NCBI RefSeq assembly: GCF_900112315.1
Contig: NZ_FOLL01000007.1
Coordinates: forward strand, 62,001 to 126,000
Direction: 5' to 3'
Origin: Parapedobacter composti
Lineage (GTDB): Bacteria; Bacteroidota; Bacteroidia; Sphingobacteriales; Sphingobacteriaceae
Length of the DNA stretch: 64,000 nt
Shown: piece after piece, positions 25,225 to 34,904 of the stretch
Numbering within the stretch: the first letter of the stretch is position 1
How the letters are laid out: every line of letters starts with the position of its first letter
Position numbers and translations under genes: made by a program
Notes under the pieces: generated by a model
The model's input: only the letters and a program-made list of their open reading frames with translations
The model's database searches: none
What the model was told of the DNA's origin: nothing

Positions 25225-27465
25225 ATGGATTATCTGTTGCTTATTGTTGCTATTTTACTTGTCCTCGCTATCGCGGATATCATTGTTGGGGTAAGCAACG
25301 ATGCCGTCAATTTTCTGAATTCAGCAATAGGCAGTAAGGTTACCACTTACCGGAATATTCTGTTGATAGCTTCCGCGGGGATATTAGCGGGATGTTTTTT
25401 CTCCAGCGGAATGATGGAGATTGCACGCAAGGGCATATTCCAGCCCCAACACTTCACGTTCGATAAGGTCATGTGGATATTCCTAGCGGTTATGCTGGCC
25501 GACATTGTGTTGTTCGATATATTCAACGCGCTTGGTTTACCCACTTCGACAACCGTTTCCATCGTTTTCGAACTGCTGGGAGCCGCAGCCATCGTAGGCT
25601 TCCTGTTTGCAGCCGAAAAAGGAGAACCTATCGGCGAAGTGATGAAATACATAAATGTGGAAAGCACATTCTCCATCATTTCTGGTATTTTTCTTTCGAT
25701 TCTGATCGCGTTTACCGCTGGGGTGGCCGTGCAGTATTTCATCCGATCAGCCTTTACTTTCCAATATGAAAAAAGACTGAAGAGTCTGGGAGCACCTTTT
25801 TCCGGCATGGGAATTACCGTAATCATGTATTTCCTGCTGATCAAGGGGCTCAAAGGTACTACATTGGCTCAAGCCGGGTGGGTGCAAACATTGAACGAAA
25901 ACATCCTGGTTTTCATGGCGCTTCTCCTGGTTACCACAACGGCTATCTGCTTTTGGCTACAACAGCAATTTAAGGTGAATCCCATCAAAATTGTCGTCAT
26001 TGCAGGCACATTTTCCCTTGCCATGGCGTTTGCGGGCAACGATTTGGTCAACTTCATCGGCGTCCCCATTGCCGGATTGATGGCATACCAAAACTGGGCG
26101 GAAAGTGGTGTACCCGCTGATGCATTATATCAGGACTATCTCGCGACGAACGACGTGATTGTGCCCGTTTATATGCTGGGAATAGCCGGACTCATCATGG
26201 CACTGACCATCTGGCTGAGTGCCAAAGCCAAAAAAGTAACGGAAACAGAAATCAACTTAGGGAAGCAGGACGAAGATGGAAGTGATGATCGCTTCAAACC
26301 CAACAACATATCCAGGCGGGTGGTTAAAACGGCCATGCTGCTGGGCAACGTGTTTGACACGGTTATTCCTCGTAACGTAAAAAGACGTTATAACCTCAGT
26401 TTTGAGCGGGATAAATTAAGTAAGGCAACCCGGGTTGACCAAGACGCCCCCGCATTTGATTTAATAAGAGCCGGAACAAACCTGGTGCTGGCCAGTATAC
26501 TGATTGCCTGGGCTACTTCACTGAAACTTCCGCTATCAACCACCTATGTGACCTTTATGGTAGCTATGGGCACATCGCTTGCCGATCGGGCCTGGGGCCG
26601 TGAATCAGCCGTATACCGGGTGGCAGGTGTGCTCAGCGTTATAGGCGGGTGGTTTATCACCGCGCTATTTGCGTTTTCCGTGGCGGCCTTCTTTGCATTC
26701 ATCATTTACCAGGGAATGCTGGCAACCGGTATTCTGCTGGGTGTCGTCGTTATTTACATCATTATATCCAACATTAAGTTTGCCCACAAAGAGCGTCAGT
26801 CCAAGAAAGAGAAGAGCCGACTGAGTTTGTTGGAAGAACCGGATCTGGACGTGTACAGGCGAAACAAAAACATGCTGGTAACCATGGTGGTGGAAGTGTC
26901 CGGTCATTACAGTACAATTTTAAATGGGATACGCAGTGGCGATGCAGCGGCAATACGGAAAGCAGACAAAGAACTTTTGGAATTAATCAATTATACGTAC
27001 AAATTGAAGCGGAATAGCCTCCGGGCCATCCGGCAGCTCGGCGCTGCCGATAGACGCTCGGCAGAGGTTATTGTGTACGGTGCCGACCTGATACAGGACA
27101 TGCTTCAATCGGCGAAGTTCCTGAGCACTGAAAGTCTTCAGTACATTGAGAACCTGCATGCTCCCCTTGCCGAAGGTTTTATCACCACACTGGAAAACCT
27201 GGGGGCCAAAATGGATAAATTCTTCAGGCTGGCGATAAACGAACTCAATGAAGAAGAAGGGCCCGATGTACCCCTGCTCCGCCAAAACCGTAATGAAATC
27301 CGAACGTTCATCAACACCAATTTCGGCAACGAACTGGATATCATCCGGCGCAAAAACATCGGCAGCAAGCAAGCGTTACTCCAGACGAGTATTTTCCTGC
27401 AGAGCCGTGATATCCAAGCCGTGCTGTTTAGGATATGCAAAATTTATGGTAAATTTGAGAATTAA
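25225..27465 (+). CDS. pit: PiT-family inorganic phosphate transporter with PhoU-like tail
   Basis: 746-residue inner-membrane phosphate symporter. PiT signatures: GVSNDAVNFLNSAIGSKV in the first half and AFAGNDLVNFIGVPIAGL in the second, plus GLPTSTTVSIVFELLGAA and LKLPLSTTYVTFMVAMG. From about residue 540 it becomes soluble and helical (YRRNKNMLVTMVVEVSGHY, LQYIENLHAPLAEGFITTLE), like PhoU/DUF47 helices that usually control PiT proteins; the fusion is common in Bacteroidota. The start is the ATG; an in-frame TTG lies three codons upstream. It sits behind a Pho-box-like array and is monocistronic. Confidence 0.92.
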   Translation: MDYLLLIVAILLVLAIADIIVGVSNDAVNFLNSAIGSKVTTYRNILLIASAGILAGCFFSSGMMEIARKGIFQPQHFTFDKVMWIFLAVMLADIVLFDIFNALGLPTSTTVSIVFELLGAAAIVGFLFAAEKGEPIGEVMKYINVESTFSIISGIFLSILIAFTAGVAVQYFIRSAFTFQYEKRLKSLGAPFSGMGITVIMYFLLIKGLKGTTLAQAGWVQTLNENILVFMALLLVTTTAICFWLQQQFKVNPIKIVVIAGTFSLAMAFAGNDLVNFIGVPIAGLMAYQNWAESGVPADALYQDYLATNDVIVPVYMLGIAGLIMALTIWLSAKAKKVTETEINLGKQDEDGSDDRFKPNNISRRVVKTAMLLGNVFDTVIPRNVKRRYNLSFERDKLSKATRVDQDAPAFDLIRAGTNLVLASILIAWATSLKLPLSTTYVTFMVAMGTSLADRAWGRESAVYRVAGVLSVIGGWFITALFAFSVAAFFAFIIYQGMLATGILLGVVVIYIIISNIKFAHKERQSKKEKSRLSLLEEPDLDVYRRNKNMLVTMVVEVSGHYSTILNGIRSGDAAAIRKADKELLELINYTYKLKRNSLRAIRQLGAADRRSAEVIVYGADLIQDMLQSAKFLSTESLQYIENLHAPLAEGFITTLENLGAKMDKFFRLAINELNEEEGPDVPLLRQNRNEIRTFINTNFGNELDIIRRKNIGSKQALLQTSIFLQSRDIQAVLFRICKIYGKFEN

Positions 27466-27504
27466 GCGTATGGGTATTCGCCCTTAGGCACCGGTGTGTA
27501 TGGG

Positions 27505-28017
27505 TCATTTGTTTGCCAACACCTTCTCGTAAGCCCTTCTGGGGCGGTTCCGGAAAAAGACCTCGCCGCAGTAAGTGTATCCTGCACGCTCGAAAATTTT
27601 AAGCATTGCCAAATTATCAAAATTGGTGTCTGCCCTGACACTGTATATATTGTGTTCCAGCGCATAGTTTTCAATAAAGGCAAACATTAGCTTTGAAAGG
27701 CCCTTACCGATATGGCTGTCAGCAATAGCAACCCGGTGGAACACGACAAAATCGCCATCCGTAAGCCATTTGCCTTCAATTCCCGCATACGCCGGCTCGT
27801 CATTTATCAAAATGGCACAATATCCAACAATAGTATCACCGCTTGTCATCACAAATCCGGCTTGCTTTTCAATATCATGCTGAATAACTTCCGGATTGGG
27901 ATAGCCATCCTGCCACTGCTCACTCCCCTCATTCTTCCTGCGGATTATGGCTTGCTGCAAAACCCGCCAGATATCCGTTACATCGCCTTCTTTGGCTGGT
28001 CTGAATTGATATTCCAT
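27505..28017 (-). CDS. GNAT family N-acetyltransferase
   Basis: 170-residue acetyl-CoA-dependent acyltransferase. The GNAT core is FVVFHRVAIADSHIGKGLSK (beta 4 and acetyl-CoA pyrophosphate loop, with a slightly unusual SHIGKG), then IYSVRADTNFDNLAMLKIFE and AGYTYCGEVFF. Substrate unknown. It starts one base after the stop of the signal-peptide protein gene upstream, so it is translated from the same mRNA. Confidence 0.88.
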   Translation of the reverse strand: MEYQFRPAKEGDVTDIWRVLQQAIIRRKNEGSEQWQDGYPNPEVIQHDIEKQAGFVMTSGDTIVGYCAILINDEPAYAGIEGKWLTDGDFVVFHRVAIADSHIGKGLSKLMFAFIENYALEHNIYSVRADTNFDNLAMLKIFERAGYTYCGEVFFRNRPRRAYEKVLANK

Positions 28018-28018
28018 A

Positions 28019-28816
28019 TTATGGTTGTTTCGTGTTTTTCTCTAACGCCACCACCCGGCTTTCAATAGCCTCCATAATTTCTGTTAAGCTACCGGTAGCG
28101 TCTTTAATTTGTTGATTATCTGCCATTGTCCGTTCCAGGCGTTCTATCCGAACAGCCAATTCATCGAGCCGCTCCAGCAGCAACTGGGAATCAACAGGTT
28201 GTTGTTGCGGCTCCTTTTTTCCGAAGATTGGCCGGGCGGCAACGATTAATGCAATGAGGCCAAGGGCCAGGGCGAAGTATGCAATCATGGTATTGTTTTT
28301 TTCTGGTGTGTCGGTTGGAATGCCAAGCTGTTCCGCAGCGGGTTCGTTTAATTCTGCAGGGGTGGCCACTGGCAAGGAAGCCGTGTCTACCGAAGTTTCA
28401 ACCGGTGGCGGATAGTCCGCATATGGATCAATCAATTGCTCGGTACGGGAAACATATGCCTCGTAGCCTATAAGCTGTTTCCGGTAGCCTTTTCCCGGAC
28501 GCTCAAAAATATCCGCGAACACTTGGTTCCGCAGAGCCACCAACCCCGCCTCATCGGCAACTGTCATGGAGCGCCAACTATTATACCATCGTTCAATTCC
28601 GGCTATCGGCTGACCGGACAACTGTTGTTTAAAGCAATCGTAGTCTAACGTTTCGCAGGATATCCTGAAGTTGGTATCTCGCGAAACCACTTTATCGGTG
28701 GCCAGAAAATTTATGGTTTCCCGAATCAGTTCATATTTGGCCCGGTCTGTTTGCTCCTGTCCAAATGCACTCCAAACCGACGTAACCATCGCAATAATCA
28801 ACAAACTTCTACGCAT
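28019..28816 (-). CDS. Hypothetical exported membrane-anchored coiled-coil protein
   Basis: Not recognised. 265 residues: signal peptide MRRSLLIIAMVTSVWSAFG, a periplasmic part (about 20-175) with two Cys (SCETLDYDCF) that may form a disulfide, a Pro-rich linker, one transmembrane helix (about 177-197, TMIAYFALALGLIALIVAA), and a C-terminal coiled coil (LLLERLDELAVRIERLERTM). The coiled coil would face the cytoplasm. Co-transcribed with the GNAT gene. No functional inference is justified. Confidence 0.7.
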   Translation of the reverse strand: MRRSLLIIAMVTSVWSAFGQEQTDRAKYELIRETINFLATDKVVSRDTNFRISCETLDYDCFKQQLSGQPIAGIERWYNSWRSMTVADEAGLVALRNQVFADIFERPGKGYRKQLIGYEAYVSRTEQLIDPYADYPPPVETSVDTASLPVATPAELNEPAAEQLGIPTDTPEKNNTMIAYFALALGLIALIVAARPIFGKKEPQQQPVDSQLLLERLDELAVRIERLERTMADNQQIKDATGSLTEIMEAIESRVVALEKNTKQP

Positions 28817-29043
28817 ATCTCCTTAAATTCCGTGTCGGCTGCACTCGAAATGATAGCGGCTTACATTAGCAATCGCCTCCCGCTCAACGGGTGCACCCCT
28901 GATATTTAGTAACTCCTGTCAAAGCTAAGCAAAACGACCGCCATCCGCAATTTTTTAGGTGTACGTCTTCAGTCATCGTTAAACTTCGGTAAAAAGGAAC
29001 GGCGGGGATTAAAAGAAAACGATGAGCAACTGGGAATTATACT

Positions 29044-29051
29044 TAGCTTTG
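29044..29051 (+). promoter_or_regulatory. -7 box of the membrane histidine kinase
   Basis: TAGCTTTG, a full TAnnTTTG match, 44 bp before the start codon. No clear -33 TTG. Confidence 0.45.
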
Positions 29052-29095
29052 CAATGACAACGACCATAAAGGAAATTCACTAATACCTAATATAA

Positions 29096-30445
29096 ATGCT
29101 CGTTTGGCTTCGGAAATTTTGGCGGAAACTGGTTGGAGATCCTGAACACCTTTCTTCAGAACATCGGGCCTTCAATGTCATCGCAATCCTTACCATCACG
29201 CTCATAGCCATCCTTATCCCCTTAAATACCGCCTTAAGGCTGTGGGCGATATCCGCTATGCTGGTGGTTGTAGCAGCCATACTCGTATTCTTGTATATCC
29301 GTTCGCGCATATATGGCAAATATGCATTCAGCTTGCTCGTTTATGCGGTATCGAGCTATATAGTGGTAGCCATTACCTTTTTCTACAACGGGGGGAGCGA
29401 CGGGCCTGCACTTTATTTGTTCCTGCTCACCTACTTGCTTCTCATTGCATTTACAAACCTCCGCTTCCACCGTCTTTGGACCATACTGCACCTATCTATA
29501 CCCTTGTTTTTGCTGGGGCTTGAATACCTAATGCCACATCGCATAATAGATCCGTATTCAGCTCCCGAGTACCGCTATATCGATATTGCCACCACCTTTA
29601 TCATTATCATCGTTTGCACGTATGCTATTACCATTTACTTACGCGGCAATTATGAACGGGAAAAAAACAAGGCGGAGCAACATGCGCGGGAAATAGAACT
29701 GCAGCACGACCAAATCCGCACACAGAACAGATTACTACAGAAATCGAACAGCGAAAAACTCAAGCTGCTCTCCATCTTGGCCCACGATCTGCGCAACCCT
29801 ATCAGTGCGATTACAGGCGTATTGGAAATCCTTACGCATGAAGAACTGCCGGAAGAACTGCAAACAAAAATGAAAGGCCAACTGCTCTTGGCTGCGCGCA
29901 ATACGTCGCAGTTGCTGGAGAACCTTTTGTCGTGGACTTCAAGCCAGATAAAGGGACTGAAACCGATATTTACGAAAACGCGGCCAAGCAGCATCATTGA
30001 TCACGTATTAAACATCCAGCAGTTTGTAGCCCATCAGAAAAACATCACCATCCACACCGGAATTGACGAAAATTTAATCATTTGGGTGGATGCTGACATG
30101 CTGGAACTCATCATCCGCAACTTGGTAAATAACGCATTGAAGTTTACACCCAAAGACGGGACGGTAAATATCTCTCTTGCACGGAACGATGACGAAGGCT
30201 GCTGCACATTGGCTATTGCCGATAATGGACTGGGAATAGCCAGCGACAACCTTAAGCGTTTGTTTGAAGTCAACGTCAAATCAACCGCCGGTACGGACAG
30301 CGAGAAAGGTATCGGGCTGGGCCTTTTCCTATGCAAAGAACTGACCACCCTAAACCGTGGAAAAATATGGGTACACAGCGCGTTGGGAAAAGGGTCTACA
30401 TTTTTTGTCTCGTTCCCGTTGACTCCCCCATCCCCTAATTCCTGA
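29096..30445 (+). CDS. Membrane-bound sensor histidine kinase
   Basis: 449 residues. Five or six transmembrane helices in the first ~190 residues (AFNVIAILTITLIAILIPL to TTFIIIIVCTYAITIYL), then a coiled-coil linker, HisKA with ILAHDLRNPISAITG (phospho-acceptor His) and HATPase with NLVNNALKFTP, DNGLGIASDNL and KGIGLGLFLCKEL. There is no periplasmic sensor domain, so the stimulus is probably sensed in the membrane. No response regulator is adjacent. The 3' end overlaps the convergent CvpA-CAP gene by 11 bp. Confidence 0.9.
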   Translation: MLVWLRKFWRKLVGDPEHLSSEHRAFNVIAILTITLIAILIPLNTALRLWAISAMLVVVAAILVFLYIRSRIYGKYAFSLLVYAVSSYIVVAITFFYNGGSDGPALYLFLLTYLLLIAFTNLRFHRLWTILHLSIPLFLLGLEYLMPHRIIDPYSAPEYRYIDIATTFIIIIVCTYAITIYLRGNYEREKNKAEQHAREIELQHDQIRTQNRLLQKSNSEKLKLLSILAHDLRNPISAITGVLEILTHEELPEELQTKMKGQLLLAARNTSQLLENLLSWTSSQIKGLKPIFTKTRPSSIIDHVLNIQQFVAHQKNITIHTGIDENLIIWVDADMLELIIRNLVNNALKFTPKDGTVNISLARNDDEGCCTLAIADNGLGIASDNLKRLFEVNVKSTAGTDSEKGIGLGLFLCKELTTLNRGKIWVHSALGKGSTFFVSFPLTPPSPNS

Positions 30446-31391
30446 AATTCTGAGTGACCATTAACCCGTATTTTCCGCCGTCAAGGATGCCGATACCGAC
30501 CCGCCCGAACGATTTGTTCAGGATATTGGCCCGATGGCCGGGCGAGTCCATCAACCCGGCATGGGCTATCCGCAATGTTTGGGCAAACGCCAGGTTCTCG
30601 CCCACGACCAAGAAGTGTACACCCGCTTGCCGGGCCCGTTGAGCGGGCGTCTCACCCTCTTTATTAATATGGGAAAAATATCCCTTTGCAAACATATCCC
30701 GCGAATGCAGCCGGGCAACGGCCGTCATTTCCGGATCAGCAGCCAACGCCGGCAGCCCTTCGGCTTTTCGTTCTTCATTGATAAGTTCGAGCATTTCCGC
30801 TTCCAAATCTCCGCGAGCTTCAGGGTTATTTACAGCAAAAGGCAGATCAATCGATTTTTCGGACTGCGGCTCTACAGTGAGGCTATTCATCGTTTGGTTT
30901 ACGGCCTCTTCAAATACCGGGGCCAGTTTCGCTTCGGCCCACTGTACATGCGGCGTCAGGGCATTCGCTATTGAACTCTCTCGGATTTTCGACGAAAATC
31001 CATCAAACATGGCAAGCGCGAGGAGCAACGAACTGATAATAGCGGCGTAAATCATCCCGTTTGCCACTCCAGGGATAATACCCAGTGCCTTATTGGCGAC
31101 ATGGCCATGCACACGTTCCGGTATGCGCTGGACCGGCCTGGCGATTAAAGCGCCGAGTATCACCCGTGCGAAAATGTAAGCGATGATGAACGCCAGCGGA
31201 AGCGTCCAGACACCTATGGATATAACATATTTTTCAAAAAAGGCAGCGATATACCGGGATGACCAAATCGCAAAAGCGATTCCGAGGATCAACAGCAGCA
31301 AATCAAGGGTTCCGTAAAGGAATCCTTTGTGGTAACCGGAAATAACGCTCATCACAATGACGACAAACAGGATGATGTCTATTACATTCAT
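30435..31391 (-). CDS. CvpA-like membrane protein fused to a CAP (SCP/PR1) domain
   Basis: 318 residues. Residues about 1-165 are a CvpA/colicin-V-production-like domain with four membrane helices (MNVIDIILFVVIVMSVISGY start, YIFARVILGALIARP, GIIPGVANGMIYAAIISSLL). Residues about 195-318 are a CAP domain (MLELINEERKAEGLPALA, VARLHSRDMFAKGYFSHIN, GVHFLVVGENLAF, DSPGHRANIL, GKYGLMVTQNF), probably on the outer face. The start is ATG at 31391 with GGAGG upstream; the frame extends 47 codons further but that part is not CvpA-like. The fusion is seen elsewhere in Bacteroidota, but its function is unknown. Confidence 0.88.
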   Translation of the reverse strand: MNVIDIILFVVIVMSVISGYHKGFLYGTLDLLLLILGIAFAIWSSRYIAAFFEKYVISIGVWTLPLAFIIAYIFARVILGALIARPVQRIPERVHGHVANKALGIIPGVANGMIYAAIISSLLLALAMFDGFSSKIRESSIANALTPHVQWAEAKLAPVFEEAVNQTMNSLTVEPQSEKSIDLPFAVNNPEARGDLEAEMLELINEERKAEGLPALAADPEMTAVARLHSRDMFAKGYFSHINKEGETPAQRARQAGVHFLVVGENLAFAQTLRIAHAGLMDSPGHRANILNKSFGRVGIGILDGGKYGLMVTQNFRN

Positions 31392-31513
31392 AATGCCTCC
31401 ACCTATGGGTTCAACAGCTATATCCTCCTGTTTGTTTATCACTTTCCCCAACACGCCATTGCCCACGGGCTTAAACGGGCCTATCCGCCGCTTCCGGATG
31501 TGCCGGAAACCTG

Positions 31514-33991
31514 TTAACGATACGTCAGCCAAGCCGTGGCTTCACAGTCGCGATTGGCCACAAACCTGATCCACCGTGCCTGGAAACCGTGGGCAAACGT
31601 GTGCCTGAAGGTTGCCCCCGGCACTACCGTTACCTCGTCGTAGGTCATCCACGGACCGTGTCCCACAGGCTCTACCTCAATACGAAAGGTAACAGGCTCC
31701 GGAGCGTTATGCGACAGCTCTAATGTTCGCTGATCGTAAAAACCAATAAGGTATGGATCCGAAGCGACCCCACGCTTCGCCTCACTGTTTTTCCATGGTC
31801 CACCCATTCCCACAGGTTTACCCAGTTTCCACAAGTCATCAATCGTGCCTGCCCAAACGCTTGCCATACCATCGTCCGAGAGGATGATGTGCTTGTTGTC
31901 GGACCCACCGGTTATGCCGGTCATCACCAACAGTCCGCGGTATGAAGCATAATCGTGCACCTTCAGTTTATGCGAGGCAATGGGCCGCATTTTGGCAAAG
32001 CCATCCGCATTTTCGGCAGGCAGTTCATAAAACGTACCGTGCACATTCAGCAGATCACGCTCTGTAGCCACTTCCCGGCATATCCGTAGCACTCCCCTAT
32101 CCGTATAAGGAGTGTAATGGTTATCACCCAATGGCAGGCGCCACCGCCGGCCCCGATCATCAACCACCAATACCGAAGCGCTGTCTATGGTGACCACCTC
32201 GCGGGGAATAGCAAACTTTTCGCGGATGAATGCTGCCGTGGCAGTATCTTCCATGCGTTTCAGTTTCATATCGCCATCCAATTCATAATACCCTGTTTCA
32301 CTGAATCCATTCTCCGTGATGGTTCCGGCAAGGATACCGAGCGCGCGGCGGTTATCCCCCAAGCCATACAGCAGCCCGCCTGTTGCCTGCTTTTCATCCA
32401 CGATGGTAGCCATACCGGTAAACAACGTGGATGCCTGTTGGCGGAAACGGGTCCGGTCGGTATAGGTAAACTGTACGGTCAGTTTCGCTGCCCCAGCATT
32501 TCTGACCCGGATCCACTCCCCGGTATCGCCGGCAGGAAACACCCGGTGAACCGGCTTGCCCGGCTGCAGCGTTATCGTTTCCAGCGCGGTCCATTGACCA
32601 TTTCCGGCCTTATCAACCTCAAATGTCAACGTAGTTTGCTGCGCCCCCTCATTGCTTGCCCATACCGCACGCTCATCCCAACCCGCGAACAGGAAAGGTT
32701 CAGATAGGGCACCTGCGGACACATCTTCACGCAGCCATACCGCACCGCTTGCCGTATTAGGACCTAATTGATCTGGCTTATCCAAGGAAGTAAACCAAAG
32801 GTTTGAATTGGACTGGCCAGGACCTTCGATCCCCCCCTTGGCTTTCCTTTTGTTCAGAAACTCCTTTTGTGCGGAATCATCGGTGCCGAACACCAATCCA
32901 TCCCGCCAGCGCGTAAAGTCGCCAATCACCTTCAGGTAAGCCGACCTCGGCCGGATTCCGGTGGTGTTCTCCGCCGTGAACGTGGCCGGAAAGCGCCAGA
33001 ACAGTCCATGCATGGTCATTAAGTAATCCGGTTCTGCCGCTGTGCCTATATTACGTATGCGGGGCCACTCGGTATTCCATCCATGCGCGCCATCATATGA
33101 ATGGCTTGCTTTCGGCAGTCGGTAAAAATCCCATCCCCGGCCGGGCGATCGAACACCTACAAGTACCGACTTATGGTCCCACCCCGTAGCCCATATCGGA
33201 TCAGTTTCCGGATTGGCGTTTCCTTCAATTCCACCGGGGCCGGTTACCTCTACAAACTGGTTGCGCCGTACAATGTTCCATGCTGTACCGTCCCATTCGG
33301 CTAACACACCTGCTTCCACATCGAACCGTTTCAGTGCCTCCTGGGTAGCTTCGCCATTATTGGAATATACCAGCACACCCTGACCAGAATAGAGTCCCTT
33401 ACCGTGAGCACCGGGCAACAGGTGGGCCTCCTGCCCCATTTCCCCAGGTTTCCGCATGGCATTGCCGTCCAGGAACAACGTATCCACTTCCAGCGTATGT
33501 ACATCTACCGCATAAAACCCCTCTTCCATGGTGCCGTAGTACAACTTATTTGCCGGATCAGCCAGGTGCCTGGCATTACCGGTATGGCGCCCGGGCATAC
33601 GTTCATACGGAATTGTGCGCACATTCCCCCTGGCGTCTATCGCATACGGGCCAATAAACAACTGGTTGCTTTCCGGATGGATCATCCGGTTCGCCGGCGT
33701 GCCACCGATACTTTCTTCCCGTACGATCTGCTGGAGATCCGGTGTGATTTCATATAGCTTGTCGGAAGAGCCGAAAGGCAGATGCGGCCCGTAAGTAATC
33801 ACCCAAAGCCTATCCGCCCACGGAACTATGGCTCCCGTACCGCATTCACCCTCTTCATTGTAATGTGCCAAGTGCGGATAGATTCCACTATAAGAAGGCT
33901 TATGGGAAAGGATACGGTTTTCAGTCGTCTGGCATGTAACAAACAGCAATGCCAGAAACATAGCCGAGATCAGATTAGTTATGTAGGACAT
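31514..33991 (-). CDS. Large secreted lipoprotein with duplicated C-terminal module
   Basis: 825 residues, not assigned to a family. A lipoprotein signal (MSYITNLISAMFLALLFVTC) predicts outer-membrane anchoring. The bulk looks like beta-propeller blades (VWADRLWVITYG-like strands, LYGLGDNRRALGILAG, VVDDRGRRWRLPLGD). A module of about 75 residues occurs twice: after LFAGWDERAVW and after LIGFYDQRTLE, each with GQW/GPW, a PGxxxRxxF turn and a final WIRxxxN...T. It sits between the rhomboid and CvpA-CAP genes on the same strand. Sugar binding or sensing is only a guess. Confidence 0.72.
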   Translation of the reverse strand: MSYITNLISAMFLALLFVTCQTTENRILSHKPSYSGIYPHLAHYNEEGECGTGAIVPWADRLWVITYGPHLPFGSSDKLYEITPDLQQIVREESIGGTPANRMIHPESNQLFIGPYAIDARGNVRTIPYERMPGRHTGNARHLADPANKLYYGTMEEGFYAVDVHTLEVDTLFLDGNAMRKPGEMGQEAHLLPGAHGKGLYSGQGVLVYSNNGEATQEALKRFDVEAGVLAEWDGTAWNIVRRNQFVEVTGPGGIEGNANPETDPIWATGWDHKSVLVGVRSPGRGWDFYRLPKASHSYDGAHGWNTEWPRIRNIGTAAEPDYLMTMHGLFWRFPATFTAENTTGIRPRSAYLKVIGDFTRWRDGLVFGTDDSAQKEFLNKRKAKGGIEGPGQSNSNLWFTSLDKPDQLGPNTASGAVWLREDVSAGALSEPFLFAGWDERAVWASNEGAQQTTLTFEVDKAGNGQWTALETITLQPGKPVHRVFPAGDTGEWIRVRNAGAAKLTVQFTYTDRTRFRQQASTLFTGMATIVDEKQATGGLLYGLGDNRRALGILAGTITENGFSETGYYELDGDMKLKRMEDTATAAFIREKFAIPREVVTIDSASVLVVDDRGRRWRLPLGDNHYTPYTDRGVLRICREVATERDLLNVHGTFYELPAENADGFAKMRPIASHKLKVHDYASYRGLLVMTGITGGSDNKHIILSDDGMASVWAGTIDDLWKLGKPVGMGGPWKNSEAKRGVASDPYLIGFYDQRTLELSHNAPEPVTFRIEVEPVGHGPWMTYDEVTVVPGATFRHTFAHGFQARWIRFVANRDCEATAWLTYR

Positions 33992-34040
33992 TATTATTTA
34001 TCATTGGTTCGCGGCAAAGGTAAATAAATTTCGGATACCC

Positions 34041-34793
34041 TTAAACTCGAATCCGCGATTTACGGATTTTCCGCCTAAAACGGTTAACAAACAACAATCC
34101 TACGATAAACCCGCCGATGTGCGCCGCGTATGCCACCCCACCTGCTTGCTCACCTCCCAACGCCCCAAGACCGTTGCTCACCTGGAACACAAACCACAAG
34201 CCGATAGCCAGAATAGCAGGCACTGAAATAATGAAAAAGAAAAACCAAAAATTGATACGCTTACGAGGAAAAAGCACAACGTATGCTGCCAAAACCGCGG
34301 AAATGGCTCCCGACGCCCCTAAGCAGGGAATGAGCAAATCATGCCCGAGGAAGAATGTCGTGAATACGTGGCACAAGCCGCTCAGCACGCCGCATAGCAG
34401 GTAAAAAAGCAGGTAACGGAAGTGGCCCATCCGGTCTTCTACGTTATCCCCGCATATCCACAGGTACAGCATATTGCCAGCCAGATGCCCGATGCCCCCA
34501 TGCATGAACATGGCCGTGATGAGCGTAAACCAAACAGGAATGCCGGTGGGCTGCAATCCCGGCAACTCGAACGACTCCCCCAGTATGGGATCTACAATAA
34601 GCTGGCTGTCAGTAACGATATCCTTTCCGGTCAGAATTTCTGCGGGGATGGTAGCATAAGCATAGGTGAAATAAATATCGTAGCCAAACCCCTGGAGAAA
34701 GATAAAAACCAGTATATTGACAATAATCAACAGGTAATTTACAAAGGGAAATGATTTCCGGTCGTGATTCTCGTCTCCGATGGGCAATAGCAT
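34041..34793 (-). CDS. Rhomboid family intramembrane serine protease
   Basis: 250 residues, six or seven membrane helices. The catalytic Ser is in LGASGAISAVLA and the catalytic His in AAHIGGFIVGLLF. The conserved loop region HGGIGHLAGNMLYLWICGDNVE also matches. It cleaves transmembrane substrates in the inner membrane; targets unknown. It is first on its strand, divergent from imuA across a 111-bp region, and followed by the large lipoprotein gene (49-bp gap). Confidence 0.92.
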   Translation of the reverse strand: MLLPIGDENHDRKSFPFVNYLLIIVNILVFIFLQGFGYDIYFTYAYATIPAEILTGKDIVTDSQLIVDPILGESFELPGLQPTGIPVWFTLITAMFMHGGIGHLAGNMLYLWICGDNVEDRMGHFRYLLFYLLCGVLSGLCHVFTTFFLGHDLLIPCLGASGAISAVLAAYVVLFPRKRINFWFFFFIISVPAILAIGLWFVFQVSNGLGALGGEQAGGVAYAAHIGGFIVGLLFVNRFRRKIRKSRIRV

Positions 34794-34836
34794 AATATAC
34801 CTTTTATAAAGCTACGAAAATAGAAACATTTTGTTT

Positions 34837-34886
34837 ACAGCTCTTAGCTGTTTATTTGCATACTAAAAATATTAGTATTATCTTTA
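34837..34886 (+). promoter_or_regulatory. imuA promoter with palindromic operators
   Basis: TTTG (34855-34858), 20-bp spacer, TATCTTTA (34879-34886; one mismatch to TAnnTTTG). A 17-bp palindrome TACTAAAAATATTAGTA (34861-34877) fills the spacer exactly, and a second inverted repeat ACAGCT-CTT-AGCTGT (34837-34851) lies just upstream of -33. A repressor on the spacer palindrome would block RNA polymerase, as LexA does. Imu operons are damage-inducible in other phyla; the regulator here is unknown. Confidence 0.65.
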
Positions 34887-34904
34887 CTGCCCCAATCTGA
34901 TAAC

